A stretch of 52,582 nucleotides of DNA. It comes from Asaia bogorensis (GTDB taxonomy: Bacteria > Pseudomonadota > Alphaproteobacteria > Acetobacterales > Acetobacteraceae). Positions within the stretch are counted from its first letter, which is position 1; the number at the start of each line of letters is the position of its first letter. Where the stretch lies: assembly GCA_945869965.1 (NCBI GenBank), contig CAMBRC010000020.1, positions 1 through 52,582 on the forward strand, written 5' to 3'. Shown piece by piece: positions 1 to 7,304 of the stretch. The notes under the pieces are model-generated. The model saw only the letters and a list, made by a program, of their open reading frames with translations, was not told where the DNA came from and searched no databases. The position numbers and the translations under genes are program-made.

Positions 1-1
1 C

Positions 2-127
2 ATCATGGCAAGGGCACGCAGTTTCGCCCTCAACATCTTGCGGAAAAATCACGTAACGAATGTCGCGAAGGCACTCTGGAACGGCGCGCTCAGCCTCGAT
101 CACATCTTGGCATACAAGGAAATCTAA
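2..127 (+). CDS. Transposase, C-terminal fragment (partial)
   Basis: Only the last 41 codons are in the window, ending with TAA at 125-127. They read ARARSFALNILRKNHVTNVA and continue to LAYKEI. The pattern of a basic start, then SFALNILR, then ALW-N-ALSLDHILAY is the usual C-terminus of DDE transposases of the ISAs1/IS4-like groups; I recognise the type but not the exact family. It is the 3' end of the IS that interrupts the peptidase gene on the opposite strand. The upstream catalytic DDE residues are outside the window, so it cannot be said whether the gene is intact. Confidence 0.65.
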   Translation: MMARARSFALNILRKNHVTNVAKALWNGALSLDHILAYKEI

Positions 128-146
128 TCAGCGTTGAACAACCCTG
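2..146 (+). mobile_element. Right end of an insertion sequence (cut by window edge)
   Basis: The window opens inside a transposase reading frame that stops at 127. Just after the stop, positions 131-146 read, on the other strand, CAGGGTTGTTCAACGC, which looks like a terminal inverted repeat beginning with CAG, as in ISAs1-type elements. The frame of the neighbouring minus-strand peptidase gene changes character exactly at 146/147: its last five codons (R-V-V-Q-R) come from this putative IS end. The left end lies outside the window, so the family and the target duplication cannot be checked here. Confidence 0.6.
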
Positions 147-697
147 ACGCCAACCGGGACCTTGTGGGTCGCAATATGGGACTTGACGATCTCGGGCGCC
201 TGGTCGTGCTTCGGGTCGGAGTCCGGGATGACTTCAATGGGTAGGCGCACGACAGTTCCGAGAACATGCTCCAATGTGGTACTGAGAACTCCTCGGACCG
301 CGCCTGCATCTCCATCGACACACGAGTTCTGGTCGCAGTCTCCAGAAAACGGCGCATTCGTACAGGTGCAAATTGTTGCTGGTGCAGTGCCGTCAAAGGC
401 GGGTGGCACCTTGCTCAGGATATCCCGAAAGACACCGCATTGGCTGCTGGGATAGCCGCCAACTGCGGTGGCGGGAAAATATCCGACGATGGCCACAGCG
501 CATGCGAGCCAGCACCATTGATCGCCGACCTGGGCCCTGGCGGAAAACGTGTCAGCGAGCTGTGTAAACGAATCTGGAACTGATCCGGCCGGCACTGTTG
601 TCGAAGGCGCAGCGCTTGATGACACTGGCGCCGCCGGAACCGCCTCGAGATCGGAAACCCAGTTGGGTGTGCTGGACGTCCCAGAACTCAACGCCAT
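128..697 (-). pseudogene. Papain-like cysteine peptidase, 3' end truncated by IS
   Basis: A 189-residue frame starts at ATG 697 behind GGAGACGG. A Ser/Ala/Pro-rich stretch (residues 1-45) is followed by the motif Q-W-C62-W-L-A-C, the nucleophile block of bacterial papain-like peptidases of the C39_2/C70 kind, and several further cysteines (C-T-C, G-D-C, S-C). The protein ends KVPVGVRVVQR*; in the family a KPV-V-V stretch is normally followed by a glycine-histidine segment holding the catalytic His. That His is missing, and the last five codons derive from the adjoining IS end. The product is probably inactive as a protease. No signal peptide is evident. Base composition is less G+C-extreme than the neighbours, suggesting an acquired gene. 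Confidence 0.6.
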
Positions 698-803
698 GAT
701 TTCCGTCTCCGCCCTTATGGAACGACTTCAGATTGACTCTTAGAAGGAACAAAATATTTCCGCAAGCCTGCCGCAGCTCCACACCAAACACCCACCCCTA
801 TCC

Positions 804-1607
804 CTAACCCTTCCGAGAATACCCCATCCCCGCATAACTCCCCCCCTGATACCGCTCCACCACCGCATCCCCGCTCACCCTCCCCCCCAACTGCCCCGCA
901 AACCCATCCGCACTATCCTCCGGCACCCACCCCAACGTATCCCGAGCATCCCGCCGCCAATACGTCCGGCTATTCGCCGAAGCCCCCCAAATCACGCAAC
1001 TTTCCACCCGCTCCGCCAAAGTCGCCCGCACACAAAGCCGCACCAAATCCCCATAGCTCAACCACGTCGAAAGCATCCGCGCATCCACAGGCTCGGGAAA
1101 CGAAGACCCGATCCGCACATTCACATTCTCCACCCCATGCTTGAACCAGTACATCCGCCCCATCAGCTCCCCATAAGCCTTCGACAACCCATAGTACCCA
1201 TCGGGCAAGAACCCACAGTCATCATCCAAAACCTCCCCCCGCTCATGAAACCCGATCGAGTGGTTGGAACTGGCAAACAACACCCGCGCCCCCTCCCGCC
1301 GCGCCGCCTCATAAATATGATACAGCCCAACAATATTCGCCCCCAAAACCTCCCCAAACGGCCGCTCCACCGACACCCCGCCAAAGTGCAAAATCATCCC
1401 GCACCCCTCCGCCAGCTTCAAAATCCCCACCCCATCATTCAAATCCGCCCGCACAAACCGCCCCCCCTCGGGCAACGCATCCGGAAACGGCGCCACATCC
1501 GTCAGCACCAGCTTCCACCCCAGCGCCCCCAACCCCCGCGCCAAAACCCGCCCCAGCGCCCCGGACGCCCCCGTCAACAACACCGGCTTCACAGGAACAT
1601 CACTCAT
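804..1607 (-). CDS. udh: Uronate (hexuronate) dehydrogenase, NAD-dependent
   Basis: A 267-residue short-chain dehydrogenase/epimerase-fold protein. Start ATG 1607 follows GGAGGG by seven bases; a longer in-frame start at 1643 lacks a ribosome site. The NAD-binding G13-x-S-G-x-L-G19 motif, the S-S-N block near 113 and the catalytic Y139-x-x-x-K143 are present. The downstream block RIGSSFPEP followed by MLSTWLSYGDLVRL is characteristic of uronate dehydrogenases, which oxidise galacturonate or glucuronate to the aldarolactone (EC 1.1.1.203). A general NAD-dependent epimerase is the alternative. It stands alone between the IS-damaged gene and the divergent amidase, so no sugar-acid operon supports the assignment. 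Confidence 0.8.
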   Translation of the reverse strand: MSDVPVKPVLLTGASGALGRVLARGLGALGWKLVLTDVAPFPDALPEGGRFVRADLNDGVGILKLAEGCGMILHFGGVSVERPFGEVLGANIVGLYHIYEAARREGARVLFASSNHSIGFHERGEVLDDDCGFLPDGYYGLSKAYGELMGRMYWFKHGVENVNVRIGSSFPEPVDARMLSTWLSYGDLVRLCVRATLAERVESCVIWGASANSRTYWRRDARDTLGWVPEDSADGFAGQLGGRVSGDAVVERYQGGSYAGMGYSRKG

Positions 1608-1702
1608 CGCACACCCTCCCAATTGACCCCCTGAGCAACGCACCCCAACCCACCCCCGTCAACCACCTTGCATCCCCCCGCCGCTCCCGGCACCCTCCCC
1701 CC

Positions 1703-3043
1703 ATGCGCACCCTCAATGACCTCGCCGCCGCCCTTGCCGTAGGCAAGACCACCTCCCGCCAGCTGGTCGAGGACTGCCTCGCCCGCATCGCCGACCCCGC
1801 AGGCGAAGGCCCCCGAGCCTTCATCAAGACCAACCCCATCGCCGCCCGCGCCGCCGCCGACGCCATGGACACCCTCCGCCGCGCCGGCCGCCCCCTCGGC
1901 CCCTTCGCCGGCATCCCCTTCTCCATCAAGGACCTGGCCGACATCGCCGGCCAACCCACCCCCGCCGGCTCCAAAGTCCTCGCCAACACCCCCCCCGCCG
2001 CCGCAAACGCCCCCGTCGTCCAACGCATCGCCGAAGCCGGCTTCGTCACCATCGGCCGCACCAACATGACCGAGTTCGCCTTCTCCGGCCTCGGCATCAA
2101 CCCCCATTACGGCACCCCCAAATCCCCCTGGGACCGCGCCACCGGCCGCATCCCCGGCGGCTCCTCGGCCGGCGCCGGCGTCTCCATCGCGGACGAAATG
2201 GCTTACGGCGCCCTGGGCACAGACACCGGCGGCTCCTGCCGCATCCCCGCCGCCATGAACGGCATCGTCGGCTACAAACCCACCGCCCGCCGCGTCCCCA
2301 TCGCCGGCGTCATCCCGCTATCCACCAGCCTCGATTCCATCGGCCCGCTCGCCAACTCCGTCGCCTGCTGCGCCGCCATCGACGCCATCTTCGCAGGCCT
2401 TCCCCTCCCCACCCTCACCCCAACCCCCCTCACCGGCCTCCGCCTCGGCGCCATCCAGAACATGGTCCTCAACGACATGGACCCCGAAGTCGCCACCGCC
2501 TACGAAGCCGCGCTGACAAAACTCTCTGCCGCCGGCGCCCACATCATCCGCACAACCCTCCCCCAATTCGACGAAATCCCCCGCGCCAACGCCCGCGGCA
2601 CCTTCGCCGCTGCCGAAGCCTGGGCCTGGCACCGCGATCTCATCGCCACCCAATCCGAATCCTACGACCCCCAAGTCCTCCGCCGAATCCTCCCCGGCCG
2701 GGACATGGCCGCCGCCGATTACGTCGCCCTCCTCGCCGCCCGCGCCGACATCTGCGCCCGCGCCAACATCGTCACCCAAGACTACGACGCCATGATCATG
2801 CCAACCTGCCCCCTCCTCCCCCCCGCCATCGCTGCCCTGGAAGCCGACGCCGCCGAATACGCCCGCGTCAACCTCCTCCAGCTCCGCAACTGCGCGCTGG
2901 GCAACTTCCTGGACCGCTGCGCCATCTCCCTGCCCTGCACCCCCCGCGGAACCGCTCCCGTCGGCCTTATGCTGATGGGCGAAACCATGGGCGATGCCAA
3001 ACTGTTCCGGGTCGCTGCGGCAGTGGAAGAAGCTCTGAAGTAA
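1703..3043 (+). CDS. Amidase signature family protein
   Basis: A 446-residue protein of the amidase signature (GatA/AtzF) family, hydrolysing C-N amide bonds in the cytoplasm. The Ser-cisSer-Lys triad is visible: K76 in PFSIKD, S154/S155 in GGSSAGAG, and the nucleophile S178 in TDTGGSCRIPA. Length and N-terminal start (MRTLNDLAAALAVG) fit family members. It is not a GatA of a Gln-tRNA amidotransferase: gatB and gatC are absent and the protein is shorter than usual GatA. The downstream alpha/beta hydrolase is co-directional, so both may serve catabolism of amides and esters. The substrate cannot be told. An A/T-rich hairpin follows the stop. Confidence 0.85.
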   Translation: MRTLNDLAAALAVGKTTSRQLVEDCLARIADPAGEGPRAFIKTNPIAARAAADAMDTLRRAGRPLGPFAGIPFSIKDLADIAGQPTPAGSKVLANTPPAAANAPVVQRIAEAGFVTIGRTNMTEFAFSGLGINPHYGTPKSPWDRATGRIPGGSSAGAGVSIADEMAYGALGTDTGGSCRIPAAMNGIVGYKPTARRVPIAGVIPLSTSLDSIGPLANSVACCAAIDAIFAGLPLPTLTPTPLTGLRLGAIQNMVLNDMDPEVATAYEAALTKLSAAGAHIIRTTLPQFDEIPRANARGTFAAAEAWAWHRDLIATQSESYDPQVLRRILPGRDMAAADYVALLAARADICARANIVTQDYDAMIMPTCPLLPPAIAALEADAAEYARVNLLQLRNCALGNFLDRCAISLPCTPRGTAPVGLMLMGETMGDAKLFRVAAAVEEALK

Positions 3044-3047
3044 GAAT

Positions 3048-3084
3048 GTTCTTTTTTGCTTCTTTTTGTTCACAAAAAGAAGAC
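3048..3084 (+). repeat. A/T-rich hairpin repeat, probable amidase terminator
   Basis: A perfect inverted repeat (arms CTTCTTTTTGT and ACAAAAAGAAG, 3059-3069 and 3072-3082, two-base loop TC) preceded by a T tract. The same 24-base hairpin occurs at 39766-39789 (reverse orientation) and 39893-39916, and a longer relative at 15114-15190 and 26404-26476. It follows the amidase stop directly and can act as an intrinsic terminator in either direction. Confidence 0.7.
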
Positions 3085-3116
3085 CCTCCCTCCCCCTTCC
3101 CCTTGGAGCGCCCCCC

Positions 3117-4031
3117 ATGAGCAATCCTGAAATCGACGCCCTGCGCGCCGCCATCGCCGCCCGCCCCAAGGCCGCCGACCTCGCCGAAATGCGCCGCGGC
3201 ATCGACGCCCGGGGCCTGGCGAATAAAATCGCCGACGACGTCACCGTCGAACCCATTACCGCCGCCGGCGTCCGGGCGGAATGGACCAGCACCCCCAACG
3301 CTGACCCCAATCGCGCCATCCTGTACGTCCACGGCGGCGGATACGTCATCGGCTCCCTGGACAGCCACCGCCACGCCGTCGCCGAAATCGGCCGTGCCGC
3401 CGCCGCCCGTGTCCTCGCCCTGGACTACCGCATGGCCCCCGAACATCCGTTTCCGGCCGCCGTCGAAGACACCGTCGCCGCCTACCGCTTCCTTCTGGCC
3501 CAAGGCTTCGCCCCCGGCCATATCGCCATCGCCGGTGACAGCGCCGGCGGCGGCCTCGCCGTCGCCGGCATGCTCGCCATCCGTGACGCCAAACTGCCCC
3601 AACCCGCCTGCGGCTGGGCTATCTCGCCCTGGATCGACATGGAAGCCACCGGCGCCTCCATGACCACCAAAGCCGCCGAAGACCCCACCGTCCAAAAAGC
3701 CGGCCTCGACTTCATGGCCAAAACCTACCTCGCTGGCGCCGACCCCAAAAACCCCCTCGCCGCCCCTCTGCACGCCAACTTCACCGGCCTCGCCCCCCTC
3801 CTCATCCAGGTCGGCGCCGCCGAAACCCTCCTGGACGACGCAACCCGCCTCGCCAGCCTCGCGGGTGCCGCCCACGTCGCTGTCACCCTGGAAATCTGGC
3901 CGGAAATGATCCACGTCTGGCACAACAACCACCCCACCCTGGCCGCCGCCCGCAAAGCCATCACCAACGGCGGCGCCTTCATCCAAGCCACCATGAACGG
4001 GTCAAATCCCGTCACACCGCCTGTGCCGTAA
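3117..4031 (+). CDS. Alpha/beta hydrolase, HSL-type esterase/lipase
   Basis: A 304-residue hormone-sensitive-lipase-family carboxylesterase. The oxyanion-hole motif H72-G-G-G-Y and nucleophile motif G-D-S142-A-G-G-G are both present. The acid is likely E236 in GAAETLLDD (many family members have Asp there), and the His is H266 in WPEMIHVW. ATG 3117 is preferred over the upstream in-frame ATG 3066, because that lies inside the hairpin repeat, while 3117 follows TTGGAGCG. It probably acts on short-chain esters or lactones in the cytoplasm; no signal peptide is present. The neighbouring amidase may act on related compounds, but the substrate is unknown. Confidence 0.85.
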   Translation: MSNPEIDALRAAIAARPKAADLAEMRRGIDARGLANKIADDVTVEPITAAGVRAEWTSTPNADPNRAILYVHGGGYVIGSLDSHRHAVAEIGRAAAARVLALDYRMAPEHPFPAAVEDTVAAYRFLLAQGFAPGHIAIAGDSAGGGLAVAGMLAIRDAKLPQPACGWAISPWIDMEATGASMTTKAAEDPTVQKAGLDFMAKTYLAGADPKNPLAAPLHANFTGLAPLLIQVGAAETLLDDATRLASLAGAAHVAVTLEIWPEMIHVWHNNHPTLAAARKAITNGGAFIQATMNGSNPVTPPVP

Positions 4032-4040
4032 GAAAACGAG

Positions 4041-4059
4041 GCGACGGCTTTGCCGTCGC
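4041..4059. terminator. Hairpin between convergent genes
   Basis: GCGACGGC, loop TTT, GCCGTCGC: a perfect eight-base-pair stem between the converging hydrolase and pheA genes. It lacks a clear T tract, so it may be a bidirectional transcription end or mRNA-stabilising hairpin. Confidence 0.5.
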
Positions 4060-4093
4060 GGTGCGAAGCCGCGCCACCTAGCCCGCTGGGGGA

Positions 4094-4945
4094 TCAGTCC
4101 GCAGCGCCTTGTTCCCGGCGGAAGGTGGCAGTGGGGTAGACGCCGAGGATGCGGGTTTCGCGGGAGAAGAACTGGAGTTCTTCCAAGGCGCGGCGCACCG
4201 CGGGTTGCTCGGGATGCCCTTGGACGTCGCAGAGGAATTGGGTGGCGGTGAAGTGTCCGCTGACCATGTAGCTTTCCAGCTTGGTCATGTTGACGCCGTT
4301 GGTGGCGAAGCCGCCGAGGGCTTTGTAGAGCGCGGCGGGAACGTTGCGGACACGGAAGACGAAGGTGGTCATCAGATCGGGCGCGTCGGGGCTGAAGGTG
4401 CGGGCGGTGCGCGACATGACGTAGAAGCGGGTGGTGTTGTGGTCGGCGTCTTCGACGTTGCGGCGCAGGATTTCCAACCCGAAGATCTCGGCGGCGAGGT
4501 CGGACGCGATGGCGCAGTCTTCGGGGTTGTTCCAGGCGGCGACTTGTTCGGCTGAGCCGGCGGTATCGGCCTCGACGACGGCTTGGAGGTTCAGGTCCTT
4601 GAGGATGTTGCGCACTTGGCCGAGGGCGACGGCATGGGAGTGGGCGCGTTTGAGGCCGGCGATGGTGGCGCCCTTAGGGGCCAGCAGGCAGTGTTCCACG
4701 CGCTGGAACGCTTCGCCGACCACGAACAGGCCGGACTCGGGCAACAGGATGTGCATGTCGGGCACGCGCCCGGCCAGCGAGTTTTCGGTCGGCATCATGG
4801 CTAGGTCGGCGGCGCCGTTGCGGACGGCCTCCATCGCCGCCTGGAAGGTATCGCAGGGCAGGGTGGTCCAGGACGGATAGGCGTTGCGGCAGGCGAGGTC
4901 GGAATAGGCGCCAGGGCGGCCTTGGAAGGCGATGATGCCGGTCAT
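4094..4945 (-). CDS. pheA: Prephenate dehydratase
   Basis: A 283-residue monofunctional prephenate dehydratase making phenylpyruvate for phenylalanine synthesis. The periplasmic-binding-like catalytic region starts IIAFQGRPGAYSD; the catalytic T172-R173-F174 lies in HNTTRFYV. The regulatory ACT domain begins near 192 (TTFVFRV) and has AALYKAL and ESYM in place of the GAL and ESRP motifs of enterobacterial enzymes, a variation I associate with alphaproteobacterial forms. There is no chorismate mutase domain. It follows kdsB on the same strand with an 18-base gap, the conserved kdsB-pheA order of many alphaproteobacteria, and converges on the hydrolase gene. Confidence 0.95.
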   Translation of the reverse strand: MTGIIAFQGRPGAYSDLACRNAYPSWTTLPCDTFQAAMEAVRNGAADLAMMPTENSLAGRVPDMHILLPESGLFVVGEAFQRVEHCLLAPKGATIAGLKRAHSHAVALGQVRNILKDLNLQAVVEADTAGSAEQVAAWNNPEDCAIASDLAAEIFGLEILRRNVEDADHNTTRFYVMSRTARTFSPDAPDLMTTFVFRVRNVPAALYKALGGFATNGVNMTKLESYMVSGHFTATQFLCDVQGHPEQPAVRRALEELQFFSRETRILGVYPTATFRREQGAAD

Positions 4946-4963
4946 GTGGTGCCGATCGTATCT

Positions 4964-5701
4964 TTAGGGTTTGGGGGCAAGATCGGCGCGGGCGCGTTCG
5001 AGGTCGGCGGGCGTGTCGACGCCGAAGGGTGCGAAGGCGACGCGGGCGCAGGAGATGCGCATTCCGGCCTCCAGCGCGCGCAGCTGTTCGAGCGACTCGC
5101 GCCGTTCGAGCGGCGATTCCGGCAGGGCGACGAAGCGCGCCAGCGCCTGGCGGCGAAACGCGTAGATGCCGATGTGGTGCCAAAGTGGTCCGTCGCCCCA
5201 GGGGATGGCGGCGCGCGAGAAATACAGCGCCGGCGACACCGCGCGGCCGCCATCGAACGCGCAGGCGGCCTTGACCACGCTGGCGGCGGCGGCTTCCTCG
5301 GCCGAGGTGATCGGGGCGACCAAGGTGGCGATATCGATGGCGGGGTCCGACAGCGGGGCCAGCACGGCGCGAATGAAATCGGGCGGAATGGTCGGCAGGT
5401 CGCCTTGCAGATTGACCACCACATCGTGCCGCCCCTGCGGGTCCAGGTGGGACAGCGCGGCATGCACCCGGTCGGAGCCGCGCGGCAGCGAGGGATCGGT
5501 CAACACCACCATGCCGCCATCGGCGCGAATGGCGTCGGCGATCTCGGCATCGCCGGCGGCGACGGCGACCGGGCCGATATCGGCTTCGCGCGCCCGGTCC
5601 AGCACATGCAGGATCATCGCCCGGCCATGGATGTCGGCCAGCGGCTTGCCCGGCAATCGCGTGGCTGCCATGCGCGAGGGGATCAGAATGATGGGGTTCA
5701 A
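4964..5701 (-). CDS. kdsB: 3-deoxy-manno-octulosonate cytidylyltransferase (CMP-KDO synthetase)
   Basis: A 245-residue enzyme that activates KDO with CTP for lipopolysaccharide inner core/lipid A assembly. The N-terminal nucleotide-binding signature IPSRMAATRLPGKPLADI, the QGDLP block and the IGIYAFRR and E-SLEQLRAL blocks are those of KdsB. No ATG, GTG or other start lies upstream in a sensible place, so I place the start at TTG 5701 (reading L-N-P-I-I-L-I-P-S-R); an internal ATG at the MAATRL position would remove part of the active site. The open frame continues far upstream into the cytochrome region, but that part is a shadow. It is divergent from cycM and upstream of pheA. Confidence 0.93.
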   Translation of the reverse strand: MNPIILIPSRMAATRLPGKPLADIHGRAMILHVLDRAREADIGPVAVAAGDAEIADAIRADGGMVVLTDPSLPRGSDRVHAALSHLDPQGRHDVVVNLQGDLPTIPPDFIRAVLAPLSDPAIDIATLVAPITSAEEAAAASVVKAACAFDGGRAVSPALYFSRAAIPWGDGPLWHHIGIYAFRRQALARFVALPESPLERRESLEQLRALEAGMRISCARVAFAPFGVDTPADLERARADLAPKP

Positions 5702-5789
5702 GGCAGGCTCATGGGGGCCGATTTCATACCGAAGTTGCGCATCCGTGCACCTGCGCGCCGATTTCTGCCCGCCTGGAGAAGCGGCCGGG

Positions 5790-5818
5790 TTGAAGGTGGC
5801 ACGCCAGTTGCCTATGGT
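5790..5818 (+). promoter_or_regulatory. Candidate sigma-70 promoter for the cytochrome c gene
   Basis: TTGAAG, a 17-base spacer, then TATGGT, about 80 bases before the cytochrome start, in the divergent space between kdsB and the cytochrome gene. Each box matches the consensus at four of six positions, so this is only a candidate. Confidence 0.35.
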
Positions 5819-5896
5819 GCGCCGCACCTTAGGTAGCCCGCCCGCGCCGCGCAATGTGGCCCGACCCTGACTGATGCTGACGAGGAACTGCGCCGC

Positions 5897-6433
5897 ATGG
5901 ACAATCTGGAGTTCAACAAGGCCGCTGCCGCCGTTCTGACGGTCGGCATCGTGTTCATGGTGTCGGGCGTCATCGCCTCGATGGTGGTAAAGCCGCATCC
6001 GTTGCACCACACGGTGCTGAAGATCGAGACCGGCGGCGAGAGCGCGCCAGTCGCCGGCGCCAAGGCCGAGCCGCTGGCGCCGATCGGGCCATTGCTGGCC
6101 AGCGCCGATGTGGCGGCCGGCGAGGCGATCGCCAAAAAACAGTGCGCTTCCTGTCACAGCTTCAACGATGGCGGTAAGAACGGCGTTGGGCCGAATATTT
6201 ATGGCGTGATCGGCCGCAAGCACGCCGCCGCCGCCGGGTTCAACTATTCCGACGCGGTGAAGGGCAAGCCCGGGCCGTGGTCGTACGAGGAAATGAGCGC
6301 CTGGCTGCAGAACCCCAAGGCCTATGCCCCCGGCACCCGCATGGCCTATGCCGGGCTGAAGAACGACAAGCAGCGCGCCGACCTCATTCTCTACCTGCGC
6401 AGCCTCGCCGCCTCGCCGGTCGCGTTGCCCTGA
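5897..6433 (+). CDS. cycM: Membrane-anchored cytochrome c
   Basis: A 178-residue class I cytochrome c with an uncleaved N-terminal membrane anchor (about residues 10-31) and a periplasmic haem domain. The haem-binding motif is C83-A-S-C86-H87, and the distal Met ligand is M139 in PGTRMAYAG. A Pro/Ala-rich linker (42-65) joins anchor and haem domain. This is the CycM/cytochrome c552 type that passes electrons from the bc1 complex to cytochrome c oxidase. The divergent arrangement with kdsB-pheA is common in alphaproteobacteria and supports the name. It is followed by the hisN-like gene after 13 bases, so the two may be co-transcribed. Confidence 0.9.
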   Translation: MDNLEFNKAAAAVLTVGIVFMVSGVIASMVVKPHPLHHTVLKIETGGESAPVAGAKAEPLAPIGPLLASADVAAGEAIAKKQCASCHSFNDGGKNGVGPNIYGVIGRKHAAAAGFNYSDAVKGKPGPWSYEEMSAWLQNPKAYAPGTRMAYAGLKNDKQRADLILYLRSLAASPVALP

Positions 6434-6446
6434 TCGGACACGCGGC

Positions 6447-7235
6447 GTGAACGATGCTGCCCTGATGGCGCTGCTGCGCGGTGCCGAGGCGGCGGCCGAT
6501 GTTGCCGGCGCCGTTATCCGCCCGTTCTTTCGCGCCGGCGTGACGAGCGACCTCAAATCCGACGCCTCGCCGGTGACCATCGCCGACCGTACCGCCGAGC
6601 AGGCAATGCGCGCCGTGTTGTCTGAGCGGTTTCCCGGCCATGGCATCCTGGGAGAGGAATTCGGCCTGCAGAATCCCGGCAGCGAGCTGCGCTGGGTGCT
6701 CGACCCGATCGATGGCACCCGTGCCTTCATCACCGGCCGGCCAAGCTTCGGCACGCTGATCGCATTGATGGACGGCGACACGCCGATCATCGGCATCATC
6801 GACCAGCCGGTGACCGGCGAACGCTGGGTTGGCGCGCGCGGCATGGCCACACGATTTCGCGGCCCGTTCGGCGGCGTTGCGGGAACCCGGCCTTGCCCGA
6901 CCATTGGCCAGGCCGAGCTTGGTGCCACCACGCCGGACATGTTCATGCACGCCGATGCCGCACCATGGGCGCGCCTTACCCGTGCGGCCGGGCGTACCTA
7001 TTACGGCGGTGATTGCTACACTTACGGGCTGGTAGCCCTTGGCCAGATCGACATCTGTGTCGATGCGACCATGAAGATCTGGGACTGGGCCGCCCTGGTG
7101 CCGGTGGTCGAGGGCGCGGGCGGGCGCGTCACCGACTGGAACGGCCGGCCGATGCACCCCGATGGCGACGGCCGCACCCTGGCGGTGGGCGATCCCGCGC
7201 TGTTGCCGCAGGTGCTCGACATCCTTGCTTCCTGA
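6447..7235 (+). CDS. hisN: Inositol-monophosphatase-family phosphatase, probable histidinol-phosphatase
   Basis: A 262-residue Mg-dependent phosphatase of the IMPase superfamily. Metal ligands are visible: G-E-E (70-71) in GILGEEFG, D86-P-I-D89-G-T in VLDPIDGTRAF, and D213 in IWDWAALVPVVEGAGG. The GTRAFITGRPSFGTLIAL block and short length match the HisN-type histidinol-phosphatase found in many alphaproteobacteria and actinobacteria; myo-inositol or 3'-phosphoadenosine phosphatase is less likely. The start ATG overlaps no gene, with weak ribosome-site sequence. The next gene, yejA, starts 69 bases later after a G+C-rich hairpin. Confidence 0.82.
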   Translation: MNDAALMALLRGAEAAADVAGAVIRPFFRAGVTSDLKSDASPVTIADRTAEQAMRAVLSERFPGHGILGEEFGLQNPGSELRWVLDPIDGTRAFITGRPSFGTLIALMDGDTPIIGIIDQPVTGERWVGARGMATRFRGPFGGVAGTRPCPTIGQAELGATTPDMFMHADAAPWARLTRAAGRTYYGGDCYTYGLVALGQIDICVDATMKIWDWAALVPVVEGAGGRVTDWNGRPMHPDGDGRTLAVGDPALLPQVLDILAS

Positions 7236-7304
7236 GCCTGCCGCCTGTCACAAGGCAGATCTGCGTGATGCGCCGGCCCTTGGCGCCGGCCGCCTGGGAG
7301 AGCA

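Noticed and set aside
5702-6946. Upstream continuation of the kdsB reading frame to 660 codons
   Set aside because: This part is antisense to the cytochrome c and hisN genes and has no KdsB-like sequence; the real start is near 5701.
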